A stretch of DNA of 64,000 nucleotides from Fidelibacterota bacterium. GTDB lineage: Bacteria > Fidelibacterota > Marinisomatia > SCGC-AAA003-L08 > TS1B11. Shown here piece after piece: positions 1 to 8,445 of the stretch. The stretch spans positions 1 through 64,000 of the forward strand of contig SCKJ01000009.1 in the NCBI GenBank assembly GCA_004124875.1. The letters are read 5' to 3'. The notes beneath the pieces are model-generated. The model was not told where the DNA came from and did no database searches. It saw nothing but the letters and a program-made list of their open reading frames with translations. The translations under genes were made by a program, and so were the position numbers. Numbering within the stretch: the stretch's first letter is position 1; each line of letters begins with the position of its first letter.

Positions 1-37
1 GCATGCTCAGAGTCAGACAAAGATCATTACCTGGCGC

Positions 38-75
38 AAAAAGGCCTCAAGAAATCAGGTGATCTCTTGAGGCCT
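38..75 (-). terminator. Intrinsic terminator of the tRNA/tadA operon
   Basis: A perfect 11-bp inverted repeat (AGGCCTCAAGA at 42-52 against 65-75, 12-nt loop) is followed on the minus strand by five T residues (A run at 38-42 on the plus strand). It lies just downstream of tRNA-Ser and would end the transcript that starts upstream of tRNA-Glu. Confidence 0.8.
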
Positions 76-128
76 GATGAAGCATACTATCAAACCAAAA
101 ACAGTCAACCTATTTTAGGACAAGACAG

Positions 129-216
129 CGGAGAGGGAGAGATTCGAACTCTCGATACGCCATAGGCGTATGCCGGTTTTCGAGACCGGTGCATTCAACC
201 GCTCTGCCACCTCTCC
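129..216 (-). tRNA. tRNA-Ser(CGA)
   Basis: Seven-base acceptor stem GGAGAGG/CCTCTCC (210-216 with 130-136), discriminator G at 129 as expected for serine, a 7-nt anticodon loop CTCGAAA giving anticodon CGA, and a long variable arm built from an inverted repeat around ATACGCC/GGCGTAT. CCA is not encoded. It is the last gene of the tRNA/tadA transcription unit. Confidence 0.93.
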
Positions 217-237
217 TATGATCTTATGCCGACAGTT

Positions 238-726
238 CTAAGGCGTTCCTTTTCTGGCTGCTCGACTTACGGCAAAAAACTCCTTGAGCAATTTTTGGGA
301 ATCCTCTTCCAGCACCCCCCCCTGCACCTCAACCTGATGGTTGAACCGGGGGTCCCGGCAGAGCTGATAGAGCGATCCGCAACAGCCTGCCTGTTCATCC
401 CAGGCGCCGAATACCAGCCGGGTCACCCTGGCGTTGACCAAGGCCCCTGCGCACATGGCACACGGCTCCTTAGTCACATACATCACGGATGCCGAAAGCC
501 GCCAATCGCCCAGGTGATTTGCCGCGGCAGTGAGGGCCAGAATCTCAGCATGGGCAGTCGGGTCATTGAGACTTTCCCGGCTGTTTCTGCCACGCCCGAT
601 AACCTTGCCATCGTGGATGACCACCGCGCCAACGGGCACTTCCTGTTGCTCGAACGCCTTGCGGGCCTCGATCAAGGCGCGCCGCATGTGCTGCTTATCC
701 ACGGAATGTTGCTCGGAAATCGGCAT
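238..726 (-). CDS. tadA: tRNA-specific adenosine deaminase TadA
   Basis: Deaminates A34 to inosine in the wobble position of tRNA-Arg(ACG), which lets this tRNA read CGU, CGC and CGA. The 162-residue protein has the zinc cytidine/adenosine deaminase signature: H59-A-E61 (zinc ligand and proton shuttle) and P88-C89-A-M-C92 (two Cys ligands), and the usual N-terminal helix with basic residues. Length is typical for bacterial TadA. No clear Shine-Dalgarno precedes the ATG at 726; an internal ATG (residue 14) just before the conserved region is an alternative start. The gene sits between tRNA-Ser and tRNA-Arg(ACG), its own substrate, and probably shares their transcript. Confidence 0.95.
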   Translation of the reverse strand: MPISEQHSVDKQHMRRALIEARKAFEQQEVPVGAVVIHDGKVIGRGRNSRESLNDPTAHAEILALTAAANHLGDWRLSASVMYVTKEPCAMCAGALVNARVTRLVFGAWDEQAGCCGSLYQLCRDPRFNHQVEVQGGVLEEDSQKLLKEFFAVSRAARKGTP

Positions 727-807
727 AGGGCAGTCAGGTCATCTCGCCACTCATGGCCCGCAGAACCTCTCCTGCTGGAGCAACCCAAGGGCCGCAGCGA
801 CACATCG

Positions 808-881
808 TACGCCCGGGAGGATTCGAACCCCCAGCCTCTTGGTCCGTAGCCAAACGCTCTATCCAATTGAGCTACGGGCGC
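808..881 (-). tRNA. tRNA-Arg(ACG)
   Basis: Cloverleaf of 74 nt: acceptor GCGCCCG (875-881) pairs with 809-815 with one G-U at the first pair; D-arm GCTC...GAGC; anticodon loop CTACGGA gives ACG; T-arm contains GGTTCGAATCC. Discriminator A. The A34 of this anticodon is the known substrate of TadA, encoded about 80 bp downstream on the same strand. Confidence 0.95.
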
Positions 882-943
882 AGAAAATAATAAAAATGGC
901 CCGTGCAGTTTACAGGCCATCTGTGTCGTAAAACAACAGCTTG

Positions 944-1015
944 TAGCGCATAGGGGAGTCGAACCCCTGTTACCGGCGTGAGAGGCCGACGTCCTAACCA
1001 CTAGACGAATGCGCC
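944..1015 (-). tRNA. tRNA-Glu(CTC)
   Basis: Acceptor GGCGCAT (1009-1015) pairs with 945-951, with a G-U first pair. The anticodon loop CTCTCAC gives CTC (reads GAG). T-loop GTTCGACTC is present. First gene of the minus-strand tRNA/tadA operon, about 20 nt downstream of the predicted transcription start. Confidence 0.93.
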
Positions 1016-1042
1016 TTCGAAGGCCGCCTCTGCGGCTGTGGA

Positions 1043-1071
1043 ATTTAGGTGCATCCATGTGGGAGTGTCAA
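1043..1071 (-). promoter_or_regulatory. Promoter of the tRNA-Glu/Arg/tadA/Ser operon
   Basis: On the minus strand a consensus -35 TTGACA (1071-1066) is followed after exactly 17 nt by CTAAAT (1048-1043), a 4/6 match to the -10 box. Predicted start near 1036, about 20 nt before the mature tRNA-Glu. Spacing and position suit a stable-RNA promoter. Confidence 0.65.
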
Positions 1072-1191
1072 TTGAGCGATGGACCCGCCTGACGGGCACC
1101 AGCCATACGGCCTACTGTCGGCCAGGCGACAAATGGCCACAGGGCGATCGGTTAGCTTAACTTAAGCTCTGCAACCGGGGACCAAATCGGT

Positions 1192-1593
1192 ATGGAACGA
1201 AAAAAATTCATCACCACTATCATGACCGCCGCTGGCCTCATGCCACTGGTTATCACGCAGATCGGCTGCACCTCCGCAACGGACCCGACACCCGCTGCAG
1301 CTCTGACCACGTCAGATAGCTATCTCTTCACCTCGAGTATCGACAGCAATCACTCCCACACCGTCGAGATCACGTTTGCCGACCTGAGCCAGCCGCCGGA
1401 AGGGGGCCGCAGCCTGACCACCTCGTCCACGGGTCACACGCATTCGGTGACCCTGTCGACCAGCGATTTTGCCGCCCTGGAGGCAGGTCAGACGGTCATC
1501 CGCAACACGTCCAATAACTCCGGCCACCGGCATACTTTTTCGTTTGTCATTCCCGAAACAGACTCATCCAACAGCGACAGCCCTAACTACTAG
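1192..1593 (+). CDS. His-rich lipoprotein with three HxH repeats
   Basis: Function unknown. The 133-residue product starts with a lipoprotein signal peptide (basic MERKK, hydrophobic core, lipobox ending ITQIGC with Cys26), so it should be exported and membrane-anchored. The mature part holds three short repeats of one design: HSHTVEI, HTHSVTL and HRHTFSF, separated by about 35 residues and joined by loops rich in Ser/Thr and Gly. Alternating His on predicted beta strands could bind a metal such as Cu or Zn (inference). The C-terminus is Ser/Asp/Asn-rich. It stands alone between the tRNA operon and the restriction-modification island. ATG start; no strong Shine-Dalgarno. Confidence 0.75.
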   Translation: MERKKFITTIMTAAGLMPLVITQIGCTSATDPTPAAALTTSDSYLFTSSIDSNHSHTVEITFADLSQPPEGGRSLTTSSTGHTHSVTLSTSDFAALEAGQTVIRNTSNNSGHRHTFSFVIPETDSSNSDSPNY

Positions 1594-1751
1594 ACCGACT
1601 TAAATCCCTGTGCAGTCCTGCAGCGCCAGATAGAGTCGCGGCGTCAAATCACTGCGCTCAGCATAATTAATCTTTAAGTTTCGCATTATTCGGCACATCA
1701 CTCGCACAGGTTACCTTGACAAAGCCAAGTCACTGAGGAACTGACCACAGC

Positions 1752-4697
1752 ATGGCAGCACCGGATACCGTTCTCGAGCTGGTTGAGCGATTCGATAGTA
1801 ACATCGATGCCTATCGCTCCGGCCATTACAAAGAGACGCAAGTACGGGTAGAGTTTATCGACCCCTTTTTTGAGGCGCTGGGGTGGGATATCCACAACAA
1901 GGCCGGCAATGCGGAAGCCTACAAGGATGTTGTCCACGAGGCGGCGGTTAAGGTTGGCGGCTCCACAAAAGCGCCGGACTACAGCTTCCGCATAGGCGGC
2001 CACCGCAAGTTTTTCCTGGAGGCCAAAAAGCCGTCGGTCGATATCGAAGGCAACCCCCACCCCGCCTTCCAGTTGCGCCGCTACGCCTGGTCGGCCAAGC
2101 TGCCGCTATCCATCCTCACGGACTTCGAGGAGTTCGCCGTCTACGACTGCCGCGCCAGGCCGGTGCAGAGCGACAAGTCCTCCCATGCCCGCACCCTCTA
2201 CCTGACTTATAAAGACTATGCCGACCGGTGGGACGAACTCTATGGGCTGTTCTCCAAGGAGGCCGTGCTCAAGGGGGACTTCGACCGTTATGTGGCCTCC
2301 ACCACCAAAAAGCGCGGCACCGCCGAAGTGGACAGCGCCTTCCTCAAGGAGATCGAGCAGTGGCGGGACGCCCTGGCCCGCAACATTGCCTTGCGCAACA
2401 AGGACATTACCCAGCGCGACTTGAATTTCGTGGTGGGCCGCACCATCGACCGCATCATCTTTCTGCGCATCTGTGAGGACCGCGGCATTGAAAACCCGGA
2501 CCAGCTGCGAGCCCTGCAAAATGGCCCCCATGCCTATAAGCGGCTGCTGGCCCTCTACCACCGGGCGGATGACCGCTACAATTCGGGACTGTTCCACTTC
2601 CGGGCCGAGAAAAACCGGCCCACGCCCCATGATGTGATTTCTCTGGCCCTGCACATTGACGACAAGGTCCTCAAGGACATTGTCAAGTCGCTCTACTACC
2701 CGGATAGCCCCTACGAGTTCTCGGTCCTGCCCGCCGACATTCTGGGGCAGGTGTACGAGCAGTTTTTAGGCAAAGTGATCCGCCTGACAGCCGGGCACCA
2801 GGCCAAGGTAGAGGACAAGCCGGAAGTAAAAAAGGCCGGCGGCATCTACTACACCCCCACCTACATCGTCGACTATATCGTGGAGCATACCGTGGGCAAG
2901 CTGCTGGAAGGCAGCACCCCGCGCAAAGCAGCCAAGCTGCGCATCCTCGATCCCGCCTGCGGCAGCGGCTCTTTCCTGCTGGGGGCCTATCAATACCTGC
3001 TCAACTGGCACCGGGACTGGTACCTGCGCGACGGCAAAGGCAAGCACAAAAAGGAGCTGGTGCAGACCGGCACGGACGATTGGCGCCTCACCACCGCTGA
3101 GCGCAAACGCATTTTGCTCAACAACCTCTACGGCGTCGATATTGACGCGCAGGCGGTGGAGGTCACCAAGCTGGCGCTGCTGCTGAAAGTGCTGGAAGGG
3201 GAGTCGGCGGAGACCATCAACATCACCCTCAAGATGTTCCACGAGCGGGCGCTGCCGGACCTGGGCAGCAACATCAAGTGCGGCAACTCGCTCATCGGTC
3301 CCGATTTCTACGAGAATGTGCAGATGAACCTGCTGGATGAGGAGGAGCGCTTCCGCATCAACGTGTTCGACTGGCAGGCGGAGTTTCCCGACATATTGGA
3401 CCGCCGGGATAAGCAGGGCCAGCGCCGGGCGGACAAGCAGCAGGGCTTCGATGCGGTGATTGGGAATCCGCCGTGGATTAGTGCTTGGACTGGAGAAAAG
3501 GGTATTCGAACCTACCTTGCGACTAAGTTTGAATCTCTTTCAGGCCACTGGGATATGTACTTGGCGTTTTTACATCGAACAATAGATCTACTCAATGCTA
3601 ATGGTAAGCACTCGTTTATTTATCCTACTTCACTCCTCACTGAACCCTATGCCGCTGGTGCACGGAAAATGCTCATTGAAAAAGACCTCATTGCCCGCTT
3701 ATCTGATTTTGGTATTGAGAGAGTATTTAAGAAAGTCTCTAGAAAAGCATGCATATTGGTTCTGGATAAAAAAAGAATAAATGATGTTGTAATCATAGAC
3801 AGTTGGAAATCAGGCAAAATTGAAAAAACTTCAGTAATTAATCCAGCACTATGGGCCATTAACCTGAATTACATATATTCTCTTTCATCTTCAGAGCGGG
3901 GAGCTGATTTAAAAAAGAAAATTGATAAATTGTCAATAAGGGTAGGCAATATATACTATGTAAATTATGGGGCACAAATTTCAAGTAAAATTAAAGGTGA
4001 GTTCACTAAAGACAGGCTGCTTCATAAACTTAATACAAAAAATTCAAAAAAATGTCTAATTGGGGCAAATGTCAAAAGGTATTTTATTGAGTGGGATAAT
4101 TTGTATCTGGATTACCAACCCGCTATCATGTATGGCCCTCGCCACCCAAAGTTTTTCGAGTCAAAAAAAATCATTGTGAACAAAACTAGTTCTAAGGGTT
4201 TTAACATAATTGCCACCTATGATGCGTATGGCTACTATTGTGATCAACGATTAATCTGTCTTGTTGAGTACAAGCATTTGGCCGACACGCCTTTAAGGCT
4301 CAGCTTCAAAGGCTATACCAAATTTGATACAGAGGGGCTCGAATTATACCATACGGGTGTTCTAAACTCGAAACTTCTGTCTTATTACTTTTCAAATTAC
4401 ATCGCAACGAAGAACCTCCAGGGAGGCTATACCGATGTATTACCAAAGATGGTCAGATCGCTTCCCCTGCGCACCATCGACTTCTCCGACCCTACCGACA
4501 AAGCCCGCCACGACCGCATGGTGGCGCTGGTGGAGGATATGCTGGCCCTGAACAAGCAGCTGGCCGCCGCCGAAGGTGAGCACACCCAGGTGGCCTTGCA
4601 GCGCCAGATAGACGCCACCGACAAGCAGATTGACCGGCTGGTGTATGAGCTCTACGAGTTGACGGAGGAAGAAATTGGGATAGTGGAGGGATTATAG
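1752..4697 (+). CDS. Type IIG restriction enzyme/adenine methyltransferase (Eco57I-like)
   Basis: Single-chain restriction-modification enzyme of 981 residues. An N-terminal PD-(D/E)xK nuclease site is visible (P75-D76 ... E90-A-K92), then a helical linker, then an N6-adenine methyltransferase core with AdoMet motif I DPACGSGSF starting at D400 and catalytic motif IV NPPW at 572-575. The C-terminus ends QIDRLVYELYELTEEEIGIVEGL, typical of this family. The coding sequence is GC-rich up to motif IV, abruptly AT-rich for residues about 577-896 (methyltransferase end plus target-recognition region), then GC-rich again, which points to exchange of the specificity part. A GAGGA lies 12 nt before the ATG. 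It should act alone, cutting unmodified foreign DNA and methylating the host sites. Confidence 0.93.
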   Translation: MAAPDTVLELVERFDSNIDAYRSGHYKETQVRVEFIDPFFEALGWDIHNKAGNAEAYKDVVHEAAVKVGGSTKAPDYSFRIGGHRKFFLEAKKPSVDIEGNPHPAFQLRRYAWSAKLPLSILTDFEEFAVYDCRARPVQSDKSSHARTLYLTYKDYADRWDELYGLFSKEAVLKGDFDRYVASTTKKRGTAEVDSAFLKEIEQWRDALARNIALRNKDITQRDLNFVVGRTIDRIIFLRICEDRGIENPDQLRALQNGPHAYKRLLALYHRADDRYNSGLFHFRAEKNRPTPHDVISLALHIDDKVLKDIVKSLYYPDSPYEFSVLPADILGQVYEQFLGKVIRLTAGHQAKVEDKPEVKKAGGIYYTPTYIVDYIVEHTVGKLLEGSTPRKAAKLRILDPACGSGSFLLGAYQYLLNWHRDWYLRDGKGKHKKELVQTGTDDWRLTTAERKRILLNNLYGVDIDAQAVEVTKLALLLKVLEGESAETINITLKMFHERALPDLGSNIKCGNSLIGPDFYENVQMNLLDEEERFRINVFDWQAEFPDILDRRDKQGQRRADKQQGFDAVIGNPPWISAWTGEKGIRTYLATKFESLSGHWDMYLAFLHRTIDLLNANGKHSFIYPTSLLTEPYAAGARKMLIEKDLIARLSDFGIERVFKKVSRKACILVLDKKRINDVVIIDSWKSGKIEKTSVINPALWAINLNYIYSLSSSERGADLKKKIDKLSIRVGNIYYVNYGAQISSKIKGEFTKDRLLHKLNTKNSKKCLIGANVKRYFIEWDNLYLDYQPAIMYGPRHPKFFESKKIIVNKTSSKGFNIIATYDAYGYYCDQRLICLVEYKHLADTPLRLSFKGYTKFDTEGLELYHTGVLNSKLLSYYFSNYIATKNLQGGYTDVLPKMVRSLPLRTIDFSDPTDKARHDRMVALVEDMLALNKQLAAAEGEHTQVALQRQIDATDKQIDRLVYELYELTEEEIGIVEGL

Positions 4698-4713
4698 GTT
4701 GCCGGAAGTAATC

Positions 4714-5151
4714 ATGAATATTCTAGTGAGCCTCCTTGTGGGATCCATCCTGGTTTTCCTAGGGTATCGCCTTGGCAGAAGAGGGGATCGGGCTGCGAGA
4801 AAAGTCGAGAGAAAAGTCGCAAAACAAGAACAAGAATTCAATAGAATTGAGGGGATGTTGCGATGCTGCGGAAAGATATATACGGCAGCCAATTTTGCTA
4901 CGTCTGACCCGATTCACGCATCGAAATTATTACATGAGTCTCGATCGTGGTTTGATGAGAATTGCATAGCCTACAGGACTGAAGAGCCGTATAAAGAATT
5001 TGAGTTTCTTTTGAAATGGGTATCTAGTTACACATCCAATTCAGATGTTTTTGCGAAGGGAACCGGAAAAAGAGGAAGTAGCCTGGAAATGTTTGACAGG
5101 ATCACGGATCTACAGGATAAGCTCAAAAAAATGCTAGATGAGATGAAGTGA
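4714..5151 (+). CDS. Small single-pass membrane protein next to the RM gene
   Basis: Unrecognised, 145 residues from the ATG at 4714, which has GGAAG 6 nt upstream and is preferred over the TTG at 4699. The N-terminus is one hydrophobic helix (about residues 3-18) followed by a strongly basic stretch (RLGRRGDRAARKVERKVAK), then a coiled-coil-like segment and a mixed helical C-terminal domain. Topology suggests a short periplasmic N-end and a cytoplasmic domain. The base composition is AT-rich like the recognition region of the adjacent restriction enzyme, which ends only 16 bp upstream, so it belongs to the same accessory block. Function unknown; a defence accessory role is only inferred from position. 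Confidence 0.7.
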   Translation: MNILVSLLVGSILVFLGYRLGRRGDRAARKVERKVAKQEQEFNRIEGMLRCCGKIYTAANFATSDPIHASKLLHESRSWFDENCIAYRTEEPYKEFEFLLKWVSSYTSNSDVFAKGTGKRGSSLEMFDRITDLQDKLKKMLDEMK

Positions 5152-5204
5152 AAATAAAATGATGATTAGTATCAGCTAAATCTGCTCCAACATTCCTCGA
5201 GTGC

Positions 5205-5346
5205 CAGATTGACGCCCTGGTATATGAGCTCGGAGTTTATCCCGCCGTGCTCCGCTATATCACAGGACAGGCGGGAGGCTGACGGAGGCGGAGATCCGGC
5301 TCATCGAAGAGACGCCGGACAGGTAGGGATTGTGGAGGGAGTGTAA
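5205..5346 (+). pseudogene. Relic of a second type IIG enzyme C-terminus
   Basis: Three short pieces match the C-terminal tail of the restriction enzyme ending at 4697: QIDALVYEL (5205-5231), LTEAEIRLIEE (5279-5311) and GIVEGV-stop (5326-5346). They are separated by unrelated bases and an in-frame stop, and no upstream part of the gene remains. This is the eroded 3' end of a lost or recombined sister gene, left between the small membrane protein and the DUF3800 gene. Confidence 0.7.
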
Positions 5347-5366
5347 ACGGTGATACGGCTTATCCG

Positions 5367-6050
5367 ATGAAACTATTTGGCAAAAGTAAGTTTATTTTCT
5401 TTGATGAAGCCGGAGATATGAGCTTTTCTCCCAAAGCGTCTCGTCATATCGTGGTCATCGCGCTTCATATAAATGAACAATCCGAGGAACTGATGACGCA
5501 CTACTGGAATTTGAAGCACACTCTGTACGCACACCCACCCACGGATTTGGAAGTTCGTCGCCGTTTCCAAAACAAGCGATTTCACGCTTCGGAAGATCCA
5601 CAGGAAGTTAGAAACGCGTTTTTCTCGCTCATCACTAAATTCTTGCCCATCATCCGCGTAAGGGCTCTCATATTAGACAAAAATCTTATTGAGGATAAAC
5701 ATAGAAATGACCAGTGGTTGGCGGACAATCTATATTTTTACATCTACAAATCAATTGGCGAACGATCCAATTGGCTGTCGGCCAATGGGAATACACAGTT
5801 GCTTTTGGATTCTACAGAAGATGGGCGCATTAAAGATGGCGCAATTAGAGGAATTAGAAAAGCTGAGAAGATTGTGGGGCTCGGTACGCGAGCAAATATT
5901 TTGCACGTATCGAGTTATCAGCATCCCTTTCTCCAGGTCGCCGATTACTTCTGTTGGGCGATATATAAAAAATACGAAAACTCAGATGAACGGAGTTACG
6001 GAAAAATAGAAAAGGGGATCGAGGATGTGTGGGAGTTATTTAAAAATTGA
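5367..6050 (+). CDS. DUF3800 family protein
   Basis: 227 residues with the two family landmarks: an N-terminal acidic strand FIFFDEAGD (residues about 9-17) and a C-terminal LQVADYFCWAIYKKY helix, in the arrangement of DUF3800, which is thought to have a nuclease-like (RNase H-type) fold. Such proteins are frequent in defence islands and near restriction-modification genes, but their activity is uncharacterised. The gene is AT-rich, follows the relic restriction-enzyme tail by 20 bp and ends at a strong inverted repeat, so it closes the plus-strand defence block. No clear Shine-Dalgarno before the ATG. Confidence 0.8.
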   Translation: MKLFGKSKFIFFDEAGDMSFSPKASRHIVVIALHINEQSEELMTHYWNLKHTLYAHPPTDLEVRRRFQNKRFHASEDPQEVRNAFFSLITKFLPIIRVRALILDKNLIEDKHRNDQWLADNLYFYIYKSIGERSNWLSANGNTQLLLDSTEDGRIKDGAIRGIRKAEKIVGLGTRANILHVSSYQHPFLQVADYFCWAIYKKYENSDERSYGKIEKGIEDVWELFKN

Positions 6051-6102
6051 CCTCCCCGGCTAAGCTTTCGCTCAGCACTCAAGGCCTCTTCACCGGGGAG
6101 GT
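6050..6102. terminator. Inverted repeat after the DUF3800 gene
   Basis: Perfect 10-bp arms ACCTCCCCGG (6050-6059) and CCGGGGAGGT (6093-6102) enclose 33 nt and directly abut the DUF3800 stop codon. No long T run follows, so it may be a weak or factor-assisted terminator between converging units (defence genes on plus, phage tail genes on minus). Confidence 0.5.
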
Positions 6103-6182
6103 ACCTTTACACTTCTAATTCTCACCAATATTATCGGCTGTTTCCCAAAAACTCAAGCTTTTCTTCCAGAATGATTCTGTAC

Positions 6183-6216
6183 GCCTCACTAGGTAATATT
6201 TCTCCCGTGGTGAGGC
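6183..6216 (-). terminator. Possible terminator of the phage tail operon
   Basis: GCCTCAC (6183-6189) and GTGAGGC (6210-6216) form a 7-bp hairpin that starts 4 bp after the last tail gene's stop codon on the minus strand. It lacks a U tract, so the assignment is tentative. Confidence 0.3.
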
Positions 6217-6219
6217 ACC

Positions 6220-8445
6220 CTACACCTCGTCCTCCAGCACTAGGGAGAGACGGTAGGCCCCATAGGCCACCTCGGTGAACTCCGGCTGGCCGATAATCCT
6301 GGCGCAGCGCAGAATGGGGTCGTCGCTGGCCAACGCCTGCTCAGCATAGTAGAGCGGGTAAAGACTCGGCCCATCGAGGCTCACTTCGACGTCGGCGAAC
6401 AGTTCCTCGAACCCCACCTTGTCGGCCACTGTCATGTACGACCACGAAAAGGTGCGCGTCATGATGGAGCCGTGGCGCTTGTAGACATGTTTTTGTCCAC
6501 CGTAGCCGGTCAGGGTTGTGGTGCCGGTCCCCATGCCGAAAACGCCGTTCAAATCGGGTGAGGCGCTGGGGGTAAATCGTTTTCCCAGCACCAGTTGGCC
6601 CATTTTTGCGTTGCCTGACGGTGTCAAATCTGCCCCGTTGATATCCACGAACCAGTAGCGGGCATGGGTCTCAGCGAACTCATATAGCAGGAAGCCACGG
6701 TCTGAGCCGTTGGGGGTGAGTTTGTATTCGGCGCCGGTGATGGTGCCATCGAGGTTGTTACTCGATGTGTCGTACCATTTGCTATCGTCCTTGTTGATGC
6801 CGTCGGGGACGTACTCTGCCAAGCAGCCGAGCGGCGTAATGCTAAAATTGGCAAGTGTGTACCCAGCGATTGCGGTGTTCTGGAATTGGAAAACACCCGT
6901 GGTAGTTTGGGTACAAGTGAAGGTGAGGCTGTTCAATCCGGGCGTCCCTGTCTGTGACCCACCACCAATATCACTTCCGTTTAAGGCTGTGGCTAGAAAA
7001 AGCGTTGGATTTTGGCCCGATGCAGCATTGAGATTAAACGTTACACGGTAAACAACGTCCTTTACCAACGTCAATTCGTCAACAGTCCCCGCCCGCTCAG
7101 TTCCAGACCCCCAAACAACTGCAAACCCGGTGCTTGTTGCCCCGGAGAAAGTAGTATAATTATCATTTACCATTGTAGATGTCTGTAAAGTAGTCTGGCG
7201 CCCCCACTGGTCCGCAACCGCTACGACGCCGCCGTTGTAGAGGGCGGTGACCTCGGAGGAGGAAAGGGCGCGGTTCCACTGACGCGCAAGGTGTATTTTG
7301 ACGGTTGAAAACTCTCCTGCGTCGCCCCGCTCTCCCAATTCCATCGCGTCCGATAAGAGCATATTACCGCCGGTAGAGGTGTTCGTGGTGAGCGTTAACG
7401 ACGCGCCGTCAACGTATAGCGCATTGGCGCTACCGTTACTAAACGTCATTACAATATGGTAAACTTGGTCCACAACAGGGGTAAAGGACGCGATGGATTG
7501 GTGCATCAGCGTTGCGCTTGTTTTCCAAAAGAATGATAGCGTGCCATTGTTCAAATATCCGAAAAACATCCTGTTATCTGCGTCGGTCCTACGCCCAAAT
7601 ATGTAATGGTTGTCCGTAGTATTGCCGAATGATACGAAAGCGTCAAATGAGCCGTTTCCGTTGCCGAAATCCAGATTTGCCGAGTCTGAAATAGTTACCT
7701 TGTTGTCTAACCCGTCAAAATCCAGGTATGGCCGCCCCTTGCCCAAACGCCCACCGTATATCCTGGTGGGGGTTAAAGGCGTAGCCGAGGCAAAAACGTC
7801 TGACGTGTGGTAATAAATATCCACCACTTCCCGGGCGGCGGCAGGCAGCGCATCCCAGATGTCCATGTTATCCAGGATCAGGCAGGAGACGCCTACGCGC
7901 TCATTGGCGGCCAGGTCAAAGCGCAAATCGAGAGGCTTGACGATCACATTGTCGATGGACAGATCAGCGCCGCTGAAGGTCGTGAAGGTCAGCGTCGTGT
8001 TGCCGGCGCAGGTCAGAGTCTCGACAAAAGTAGCCGCCGATGAGCGCACGGTGCCGTCTGTCGTGCCCAGCTTCACGGTCACACTGCCACTAAGGTAGTT
8101 CGTCACATCAAAGGTCACCGAGTATTTCACTCCCACGATGAGAGCCGTTTGGGTCAGGACGCTGGTCCCAGCCCCGCCTCCGACTGTTGCAACGCCGCTA
8201 CCGATGCTCCACTCATTGGTCTTGCCCCAGACGCTATTGGTGGCAAAGGTTCCATTGGTAACCACCGTGGTGTCAAATGATGAGGTCAGTAGCGTTTGCC
8301 GGTTGCCGTCCATCAAGTCAGGCACCTGCCCGCCAGCGGATACGGACTGAGCGAGTGAATCCGTCCCGGATTGGCTCTCAATGGTCGGCTCGGCGGTATT
8401 TGTGAATTTTGAGCGGTTGAGCCCGCTATAGAATGTAATGCTCAT
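6220..8445 (-). CDS. Tail fibre / receptor-binding protein with LamG-like domain
   Basis: 741-residue last gene of the tail operon. An N-terminal part contains a carbohydrate-binding-like beta segment (GVKYSVTFDVTNY...), the centre holds a concanavalin A/LamG-like domain (YLDFDGLDNKVTISD ... LGERGDAGEFSTVKIHLARQWNRAL...EVTALYNGG), a second beta segment resembling the first follows (VVYRVTFNLNAASG), and the C-terminal 190 residues look like a tail-attachment region. Composition is rich in Thr, Ser, Gly and Asn, typical of phage adhesins. Its ATG overlaps the stop of the hub gene (ATGA), so translation is coupled. It probably decides host binding, by inference from position and sugar-binding folds. 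Confidence 0.75.
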   Translation of the reverse strand: MSITFYSGLNRSKFTNTAEPTIESQSGTDSLAQSVSAGGQVPDLMDGNRQTLLTSSFDTTVVTNGTFATNSVWGKTNEWSIGSGVATVGGGAGTSVLTQTALIVGVKYSVTFDVTNYLSGSVTVKLGTTDGTVRSSAATFVETLTCAGNTTLTFTTFSGADLSIDNVIVKPLDLRFDLAANERVGVSCLILDNMDIWDALPAAAREVVDIYYHTSDVFASATPLTPTRIYGGRLGKGRPYLDFDGLDNKVTISDSANLDFGNGNGSFDAFVSFGNTTDNHYIFGRRTDADNRMFFGYLNNGTLSFFWKTSATLMHQSIASFTPVVDQVYHIVMTFSNGSANALYVDGASLTLTTNTSTGGNMLLSDAMELGERGDAGEFSTVKIHLARQWNRALSSSEVTALYNGGVVAVADQWGRQTTLQTSTMVNDNYTTFSGATSTGFAVVWGSGTERAGTVDELTLVKDVVYRVTFNLNAASGQNPTLFLATALNGSDIGGGSQTGTPGLNSLTFTCTQTTTGVFQFQNTAIAGYTLANFSITPLGCLAEYVPDGINKDDSKWYDTSSNNLDGTITGAEYKLTPNGSDRGFLLYEFAETHARYWFVDINGADLTPSGNAKMGQLVLGKRFTPSASPDLNGVFGMGTGTTTLTGYGGQKHVYKRHGSIMTRTFSWSYMTVADKVGFEELFADVEVSLDGPSLYPLYYAEQALASDDPILRCARIIGQPEFTEVAYGAYRLSLVLEDEV

